Source of the DNA: Periplaneta americana
Taxonomy: Eukaryota; Arthropoda; Insecta; Blattodea; Blattidae
Length of the DNA stretch: 64,000 nt
Direction of reading: 5' to 3'
Assembly: GCF_040183065.1 (NCBI RefSeq)
Contig: NC_091124.1
Location: 61,636,501 to 61,700,500, forward strand
Below the pieces are notes generated by a model that saw only the letters and a list, made by a program, of their open reading frames with translations, was not told the origin of the DNA and made no database searches. The position numbers and the translations under genes were made by a program. Below, piece after piece: positions 56,343 to 64,000 of this stretch (the first letter of the stretch is position 1; each line of letters starts with the position of its first letter).

Positions 56343-57532
56343 GTGTAATCTTTTGGAGACACCGTTCTCTCGTTGGTGCGCAGAAGATAAGCAAGATATT
56401 TTAAAATACCGCAGAACAACACCTCCAGAGCCTTCTTTAGTTACAAGCCGGGGCCATTCGTCGGCAACACTGTAATTATCTGTCATCCGGAGGCTGACCG
56501 TACAGTACACGTGTTTGTGCTAATGCCGATTTCCAATGTAAATTAATGTTATAATATAAGTGTGTGTCGATGGAATTATGTTTGCGGTCGTACCAAACGT
56601 TAATTGTTGATGTATTATAAACTAAATGCGTGTTGGTGATAAAAAAACAAGACAATAAATGAAAATAAAATGGTTGCAGTCTTTGGGAATTTTTACGGTT
56701 ATGAATGACAAAGTAATTGACTATTCTATTAAATATTGTATAACCACATTTTTATATTCTTATTTGTGATTTGTGTGTATCAGAATTCTAGTCAAATTGT
56801 TGGGTCTCGCCTGCTAGGTATATCAATAAAGTTACGCCGTTGGTTTTCAAAGTCATTGTAAACAGCTGTTTTGTGATCCCATAAATGTTGCAGTTTTGTT
56901 GAAGATTCGGAATGCCTGCTATACGTCAGAATTATCTATAATTTGTACATGCATATAATCACTTTGTTGGTTTGGTCAATGTTACTTATATCCCGCCCAC
57001 TATAGAGACATAGGCCAATTTTACACATATTTAGTATAACTTGTTGCTTCTTTGACAGGTTAGGTTTGGTTAGTTTAGGTTTTTGTTATAGCCTACCTTG
57101 CATATACGATTATAGCGCAACATTGGCAGTGATAAAAGTGAAATATTCGTTCAGTGGGCGTTGGATACTCTACATTCGGTATTTACAGTCCACTGAGTTT
57201 ACGCTAATTGATACATACATGTACTTAATAGATAATGTTGCGTTTTGTTACGTATTATGTTGAAGGGATGTGTTTTCATTTTTTCATAGATTGTTTTACT
57301 TGGCTTAACTGTATTTACATCCTCATACTTTTATTATAATAGGAATGTCAATAGTTTCTTCTGTTTACATTTTATTTTAGGCCTATTTGCATAATTCACA
57401 TTCTTGGCTTGTTTTCTGTAGTTATATTTATTTAAAATTATATTTTAACAAGTTTATAACAAATAATTTAGGATAACAGTATTGTTATGGTGACTGGCCA
57501 GGTTCAAACTAAAACTGGCTTCCTGGACATCT

Positions 57533-58118
57533 GAAATATTTATAGAAAAGCACGACATAATCGTATGAAATTAAAATGCATATGATATCCTACACCTTTC
57601 ATGGCAAAGGTGAAACAACATTAAGCGGCAAAACATTGTCAATTTACTAGCCACATAATGGTTAATTGATTGGAATAGGGTATTGCGAAAGTACGTCATT
57701 ATTTTATTTATTTTTGGTACAAGTAACATTTCTTTAAGTATTTATTTATTTTCCCTTGTACCATCAATAAAAAAACAAGTATGTTTTTATTTTTTTTTTA
57801 ATTATAAGTGTAGTTGCTACGACACATAGGCACACAGCACTTTCAGGGATCTGAAATATTTGTAGAAAAACACGATAGATAATCGCAGAAGATAATATTA
57901 AAATATATGCTATACCTTTCACAGATGAAACACCATTAAGTCGCAAAACATTGTCAATTTGCTAGCCACAAATTTGTTAACTGAATGGAACTTAAGAATA
58001 CTGCGTAGGAACTTACGTCTTTATTGCATTATTGATTTTATTATTTTCGGTACAAGGAATATCTTTTTTATTTTATTTTATTTATTTACCTTCGTACTAT
58101 CAATAAAAACATGTTTTT
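57533..58118. repeat. Tandem duplication, about 260-bp units, offset about 320
   Basis: Units near 57533-57790 and 57851-58118 share GAAATATTTRTAGAAAARCA, GCAAAACATTGTCAATTT, CTAGCCACA and CATCAATAAAAAAAC-type ends in the same order, with moderate divergence. Confidence 0.8.
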
Positions 58119-58402
58119 TTTTGTAATTATTTTAAGTGGCAGCCTTTGTATGTAAGTAGCCTACTTACGCCGTATTCTGAAGTATAGCTAATTGATTGCA
58201 ATAAAACACTATTTTCGAACCCGTAATAATTTACATCACTACTCTAAATCTTGATCTTACCTTTGTGCATGAAGTAATATTGAAAAAATATGCGTTACGT
58301 ATAACGAAAGCAATGAGCAAACACAATATCACTCTAAAATCTCCCGCCTCCACTCTGCGTTGCCAAACCTACCCATGCCCCGGCTTGTAACTAAAGAAGG
58401 CT

Positions 58403-59407
58403 TTGACACCTCACATTATTATGACTATGAAAAAAGTGAAAAGTAGTGGTCGGTCATACAATATTCAATTTCAAGATTCGTGGTATGCCAATTACAACTG
58501 GTTATGTGGGAGTCACTATAACGAGAAGTTATATTGTTGGCCTTGTCTTCTTCTCGAGAACAAGAAACTCGCTTGGAATTCAACTGGATTTTGCGATTTC
58601 AAAAATGTCAATCGCGGTCTTCACAGCCATGCAGATTCAGCTGAACACATTAAATGTATTTTGCAATTAAAGGCAGGGACGTCGCTAGGGGGGTGCGAAA
58701 GGGTTCGCAAGCACCCCATAAAAATCGGAGCACCCCTTTCCGCACCCCAAAGGGCAATTTATTAAAAAAAATACTAGACATAAGTTATTTTGAAGAACAA
58801 AAACAAACAAAATTTCTTGGATGTGAGAAAACTACGTCCCTTAATGTATTTTTATGGATGTGATGAAAAATAATAATAACAATAATACGTAGTAATATTA
58901 ATAAACAGATGTATAGTATGCGCGCAAGTGCATGAAAAAACATTTTGCATTTTTTATGTACCACATTTTTACAACCCGCACCCCATCCGCACCCCCCCTC
59001 CCTTGCCCTGATCCTGGCGACGTCACTGATTAAAGGCACTGCAGAAGAACATGAACACCATTGCGGATGCACTAAAGGAAAGTTCTAGGTTATACGTAAG
59101 TCAATTTAATGAAAACGTACGTTTAAATAGATTGGTAATGCACACCGTAATCGATACTGTATTGTTTCTAAGCAAGCAGGAGTTGGCTTTTCGCGGTCAT
59201 GTTGAGAATATTTCGTCACAGGGGGAATTTCAAAGCGTTATTGGCTCTCATTTCATTGGCCCTCTGAAAATTAGAAATCACTATGAAAAATTAGGGCTGG
59301 TTTTTTCTGGGAAATCTAAAACAATTCAAAATGAAATAATTGATTGTATTTCTGAATGCATCAATGAACTTGTAAGAGATGAAATTACTATTTTTCCGTT
59401 CAAATGA
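58403..59407 (+). pseudogene. hAT transposase (TTF/ZMYM type), split by a MITE
   Basis: The first part has RSYNIQFQDSWYANYNWL, then the TTF finger LYCWPCLLLENK with FCDFKNVNRGLHSHADSAEH. The second part has LNRLVMHTVIDTVLFLSKQE, LAFRGHVEN and FIGPLKIRNHYEKLG. A 355-bp MITE (58674-59028) lies between; excising it with one ATTAAAGG joins QLKA to LQKN in frame, giving about 214 residues. The frame then stops at 59405-59407, and the central catalytic and hATC parts are absent. Upstream, 58378-58402 encodes PRLVTKEG, which may be the true start. Confidence 0.85.
58674..59028. mobile_element. hAT MITE inside the hAT transposase
   Basis: Ends CAGGGACGTCGC and, complemented, CAGTGACGTCGC, with an exact 8-bp TSD ATTAAAGG at 58666-58673 and 59029-59036. 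C-rich near both ends (GCACCCC words), no gene. Confidence 0.93.
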
Positions 59408-60000
59408 AAGTTTTCTGTTCAGCAGAATACTGCTTTGATTTAATCGTAGCTGCTTGATTTTACTGGATAGGTAAGCTTATATTGGAAGTTGCATGTTCCG
59501 AAGTTGATTTAAAATATGAATACAGTTTACGATTATGATTGTGATTTTGAATTTTGTTATGGGTAATATTTCTTGTGTAGGTACTCTTTTAATTTGATGT
59601 GTTGTATAAAATGTGTTAGATTTTGTCTTTTTTATGTCATGTGGACTTGTGGTTGTTTTATTATGTTGTGGTATGTATTTTGTGGAAGTTTTGTTGGGAC
59701 AGTGACTTCTTCGGGGTTAAGGGGACGTAGCTTCCGAAAATGTTGAAAATTGTTTATTTTATATGTTGTGCTTTTCATAAAACTTAAGAAAATGGTGAAT
59801 ATATTACATTAACTTCATTATGACCATCGTATAAGTTACAAAAGCATTCGCGACGTCACTGCTATATAACGATTCCAGGAAATTACCTAGAATTCTATTG
59901 ACCTTCACCTAATTTATCCGGCACGAGCCCCCACTGGTAAGAGGGGTATAGCATGCGGTCCACGAGGAGTCCGAGCTGAGTTTTGTTTGTAGGATACCTA

Positions 60001-60180
60001 TAGGTTATTTAGTGTCGACAGGATTGTTGATAGCGAGATGATGACGAGGATTCGCCATAGAATACCTGACATTTGCCTTACGGTTGGAAACAGCTCGGAA
60101 AAAACCAAGCGGGGATCGAACCCGCGCCCGAGTGCAGCTCCATATCGGAGTCTTAGCTGACTGAGCTACGCCGGTGGCTA
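60001..60180 (-). mobile_element. tRNA-derived SINE, minus strand
   Basis: The reverse strand begins AGCCACCGGCGTAGCTCAGT, has B box GGTTCGATCCCC, body GGCAAATGTCAGGTA and GGCGAATCCTCG, and tail GTCGACACTAAATAACC. It is close to the SINE at 15064-15311 in head and body. Confidence 0.88.
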
Positions 60181-60603
60181 CTTAGAAGGTTTATATTATA
60201 CTTTAAATTACGTCAATATCTATTTTATTACAAAATATTTACAGTACAGATTTAGGCTTGTATCATACTTAAAAGTATGTTAATATCTATTTTATTACAA
60301 AATAACTACGATAAAACTTAATAATAGGCTAATGATTTTACAGTTCGCTACATATGAAAGTGAAGGTAACTATAATTTTGTTAAAGAGGACAGAAAGAGT
60401 ATATTCCGTCGATGCTGCTGCCATCTATAGGCAAATTACTTGAAAAAGGCGTCAAATTAGTTAACTTCAAAATTTCAGGCACACAAGTTACGAAAAGGAG
60501 GACATTTTTTTATTTTTTTTTAAATTCGCCTTGACCCCGGACAAAGGCCTAAAACGGAGGACATGTCGGGATAAAGAGAATGTCTGGTCACCCTATGTAT
60601 GTT

Positions 60604-62356
60604 CCATTTATGTTTTAGAAAGTAAAAGATTACCCATTTAAGTACTAGACCAGTGATATAATTGTTAAGATCTTCAAATAAAATTTTTACGGCAGATTTA
60701 GTAGTGGTATTAAGTAATCACAAAATGGCTTAAAGAATAAATGACATTACATAGGTAATATAGATGTTCAGCATTTGGGTTTCAACAACGTCATTCTGCC
60801 CAGTGCCTCCTAGAACATAAAGCCAGTGCATGAAAATGTGTCATCATGCATCTTAGCAGTTAAAAAAAATCTCAGCAATGTTAATTTCCATCAAACATGT
60901 GAATATACTGATACAGAATGTTTCATTATATCAGTTAGACATTAATATCAGTCTCATTATTTCAATACTGAATTATTTGCATAGTGTGCTTCATGAAATT
61001 GTTGTGTAAAATACATTTTCTTAGCGGCAAGCAGTCTATAAACTAAAGGCAATTTCACATGATATAGCCTAGCCCAACTAAGTTATAGAAGGTCTGGGAT
61101 GTTTTACATTATAGAGAAATAATATTCTGGAAACTGTTGAATGAATAACCCATTTAGAATCAATTTTAATATTAGGTAATTTACTCTTCACGTCAAAAAA
61201 ATGGAATAAATTATATTACATGTTTCTTTCCCCTTTCTTCACTTTCCAAACTTTCTTTCCTGAGCATATGTTTGTTTGCTGAGCCAATCTGTACAGAGTA
61301 TTTGCAGGTTTTGTAAAATATAATATAGTGAATTTGGAAATAGTGAAGCAACTGTTCCTAGTACTTATAGTACTTATTAGGCGATATCTAAAACATGCTC
61401 ACATTTTCTTGTATTTTCCCTGGTTTTAAATGCAGTGCACATGTTTTAGAATTTGGTTTCACGACGTAATCTTTTTCGACCAATCACTTGCAACCAACCA
61501 TTTTTCTTTTAATTCGGAAACAAGTACATGCTTATCTTCTCATCCCCTTCATAATTGCTCCTTCATCCAGGCACTGAACATTTGTTAACCATTTATTCCT
61601 TTGGATTGTGTATCATCACATTAATTTAGCATCTAGCCAAAGAGACCTTAAGTGTCGATAATAATGTTAGAAATGTAAATCCTGTTTTTTTTTTTTTTAA
61701 TTCTCAGTATTGTAAGATTAATTTTCAGTTTCACTCAATATTAACCTTCTCACAATTTGCTTCCTGTATTCTTACAAAAGTAAAATTCACCATATGTTAT
61801 GTACCTGCCTTAATATTATTAACTCTGGTACTTTAAGATGTGTAATTATGTCTTCTTTAGAAAGTGTCATAAAATATTTATAAAACCACTCTCACATACT
61901 ATTCATTAGGCCATAGTATAATATCTCTTCACATTTCAATAGCCCTAAAGACGTGGCTAACATTAGACATGCCCAAAAGAGTTGTGACGTTATTCATTGT
62001 TAGACCTATGAAGATTGCTCTTTAGCTTTGTGTTCAAGGAGGCATTGGTCTGTCAAACCTTTGTTACATGCCAAACAAGACATCTATTGTTACAGAATAT
62101 AATAATTAATATACATCTTGATTACACAACTATTAACACTGTATCACAAGTCTCATCACAGGAAAGTGTCATCATACATATTCCGAAATAATTAATAGGG
62201 AAACATTAATTGATTATAGGCTACATATATAATTTAAAATAGCAAATTAACATTATTATTGCCAGTAATTCTAATCGGACTTAAGGACACTTTGTCCAAT
62301 ACTGGTCAAGCGAGGTTTGTTAAAATACCATAATCCAGTTTAAATATTGACAATTC
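60604..62356. other. No gene supported
   Basis: AT-rich, no recognisable frame or repeat ends. Presumably intron 1 of the BLVRB-like gene; I searched it for a next exon without success. Confidence 0.4.
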
Positions 62357-62358
62357 TA

Positions 62359-63677
62359 CGAGGCGCATCCAGAAAGTAAGTTTCCCGATTTTCCCCCCTT
62401 GAAAGTAAACGTAATTAGCCATGTCAATTGCGCATGCGTAACAGATCTATGACATATCAATCATATGCCAGCTGGACAGGTCCCGCCTGGTGCCAGTAGC
62501 GTGGCAGCAGTGGTCCGAAATGGAAGCTCTTATTCCTTCTCCCGCCGCCTGCGAGGTTCAGTCGGTGATAAAGTTCTTTAATGCACAAAGCATTGCGCCA
62601 ATTGAAATTCATCGGCAGCTCTGTCAGGTCTATGGGCCGAACATCACGAGTAAGCAGATGGTGCGTCACTGGTGTAGGCAGTTTTCCGAAGGTCGTCAAA
62701 GTGTCCATGATGAAGAGCGCAGTGGGTGACAGTCCCTCATCAATGATGATCGTGTTGAGCTGGTGCAGGAGTGCATCATGGAGAACCGTCGCTTCACGAT
62801 TATGGAGCTGAGCAGCCATTTTCCGCAGATATCGGGATCCTTGTTGCATGAGATTGTCACTAAGCACCTGCTGTTCAAAAAAGTGTGTGCCAGTTGGGTG
62901 CCGAAAAACCTGACACCCGAACACAAAATGCAATGTTTAGGAGCAGCACTGACATTTCTGCAACAGTATCACGATGACTGCGACGAGTTCCTTGACAGGA
63001 TCGTCACGGGCGATGAGACTTGGATTTCGCACTTCACCCCGGAAACCAAGCAGCAGTCAATGCATTGGTGGCATAGTGGATCTCCGGTCAGGACGAAATT
63101 CAAACAGACGCTGTCGGTACGGAAAGTGATGTGCATGGTGTTCTGGGACAGAAAGGGCATTCTGCTCATTGACTTCCTTCCAAGAGGTAAAACAGTGAAT
63201 GCTGACTGTTACTGTGAAACACTGCCATTCAAAACAAGAGGCGTGGAATGCTTACTGCAGGTGTTGTGCTCCTCCATGACAATGCTCGTCCACATACGGC
63301 TCGGCGCACAGCAGCTGTTTTGACGGAATTTGGCTGGGAGTTGTTTGATCATCCACCCTAAAGTCCTGGTCTTGCTCCCAGCGATTTTCACGTTTTCTTG
63401 CACCTCAAGAAATTCCTGTCCTCCGGTGAGTGTTTTGGCAATGACGAAGAGCTAAAGACGTCTGTCACACGCTGGTTTCATTCACAGGCGGCAGAGTTCT
63501 AAAACGGAGGGATACAAAAGTTGATCCCACGATACGACAAGTGGCTCAATTCTGATGGTGGCTATGTTGAAAAATAGCTGAAACATTGCTGTACCTGTTG
63601 CCAATAAATGTTTTCCTGAAAGTGTGTGTTCTTTTTTTTTTTTTAAATAGGGAAACTTACTTTCTGGATGCGCCTCG
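62359..63677 (+). mobile_element. mariner transposon copy 2
   Basis: TIRs CGAGGCGCATCCAGAAAGTA on both ends (complement ending 63677), TA at 62357-62358 and 63678-63679; 1319 bp. Same family as 19529-20862, in the opposite orientation. Confidence 0.95.
62490..63577 (+). pseudogene. mariner transposase copy 2, three breaks
   Basis: Starts MPVAWQQWSEMEALIPSPAA. Breaks: TGA after DEERSG (CGA in copy 1, a CpG-type change), a 16-base deletion after CYCETL that shifts the frame, and the TAA at 63359-63361 in HPP-stop-SPD shared with copy 1. The frame without shifts contains GDETWISHFTPETKQQ, HDNARPHT (after the shift) and SPGLAPSDFHVF; the stop at 63575-63577 ends GGYVEK. The shared TAA lies before the third catalytic Asp. 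Confidence 0.93.
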
Positions 63678-63679
63678 TA

Positions 63680-64000
63680 ATATGGTCCTTATTCATTACT
63701 CCATTGGTTCTGCATTATGGACAGTATGGTAATGGGTAGAGAGACATTCTGTAGAGATAAACTGTCAAATAATCATGACCTGTGTAGAGACAGAGCAGTG
63801 TCCTGATGCTGTCCTCAGGAAATATCAAATATAAAGTAACAGAATTGTAATAGTGTATTGACAGATTAGAACATGTTGCTACTCGCAAGATTATTAATAG
63901 TCTATGTCTACAATTTATTATATCTGGAAATATTGTTGATAACAAAGCTCTGCCATTTATACTCCATCTAAAATAAGCTTCGGTACAACCCACAAAATAC
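63680..64000. other. No gene supported
   Basis: AT-rich flank; short frames only. Confidence 0.4.

Larger units (their letters stand above)
53993..60595 (+). mobile_element. 6.6 kb hAT element with TTF/ZMYM-type gene
   Basis: Perfect 13-bp TIRs TAGGGTGACCAGA (53993-54005; complement 60583-60595) and an exact 8-bp TSD TGTATGTT (53985-53992, 60596-60603). Subterminal AGGACA and GGAGGACA words occur at both ends. It holds a partial plus-strand transposase near the right end, plus nested MITEs, a SINE and internal duplications. It lies in intron 1 of the BLVRB-like gene. Confidence 0.92.

Overview
This is a window of arthropod nuclear DNA, most likely from an insect. The evidence is intron-bearing host genes, tRNA-headed SINEs, mariner, hAT, piggyBac, P-like, pogo and Harbinger-like transposons, and several LINE families. 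The frequent AGGCCTAC words and the LINE and SINE types made me think of a cockroach or another polyneopteran; that is inference, not proof. Coding density is very low and most of the window is transposon debris.

Host genes: (1) the last four exons of SKA1 (spindle and kinetochore-associated protein 1), plus strand, 26314-28161; (2) a six-exon BTB-BACK-Kelch gene, minus strand, 49670 down to 33642, whose frame is continuous through all splice phases except for one internal UGA; (3) the first exon of a biliverdin reductase B-like NAD(P)-binding protein, plus strand, 53710-53790, with the rest apparently beyond the window. Genes 2 and 3 are divergent, about 4 kb apart, and their introns are filled with transposons.

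Layout: 0.9-3.7 kb is a complete hAT element with target-site duplication (TSD), whose two-exon BED-finger transposase is broken by one stop. 5.95-14.0 kb is a stack of nested DNA elements: an unclassified TA-flanked element, into which a hAT went, then a small hAT-like MITE, then a P-like THAP element, which contains piggyBac pieces. 14.7-18.6 kb holds a decayed DDE transposase and a decayed minus-strand LINE, each with a SINE in it. 19.5-20.9 and 62.4-63.7 kb are two mariner copies that share the same nonsense codon. 21.5-25.8 kb is an almost full LINE whose reverse transcriptase is split by a palindromic MITE; removing the MITE and one TA restores the frame. 26.3-28.2 kb is SKA1. 28.7-33.4 kb has an orphan transposon-gene remnant, tandem repeats, an RNase-H-bearing LINE and SINEs. 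33.6-49.7 kb is the Kelch gene, with an inverted double Tc1-like element, a Harbinger-like MITE next to a 3' splice site, a pogo deletion derivative, LINE fragments and SINEs in its introns. 50.0-51.8 kb is a TTAA-flanked element with a Mutator/Kolobok-type gene. 54.0-60.6 kb is a 6.6 kb hAT with a TTF/ZMYM-type transposase interrupted by a smaller hAT MITE.

I saw no prokaryotic genes, CRISPR arrays, rRNA genes or free-standing tRNA genes. The most useful observations are insertions whose TSDs and reading-frame restoration prove the order of events, the in-frame UGA in the Kelch gene, the transposon that supplies most of a splice acceptor region, and the unclassified outer element with its dispersed 15-bp motif.
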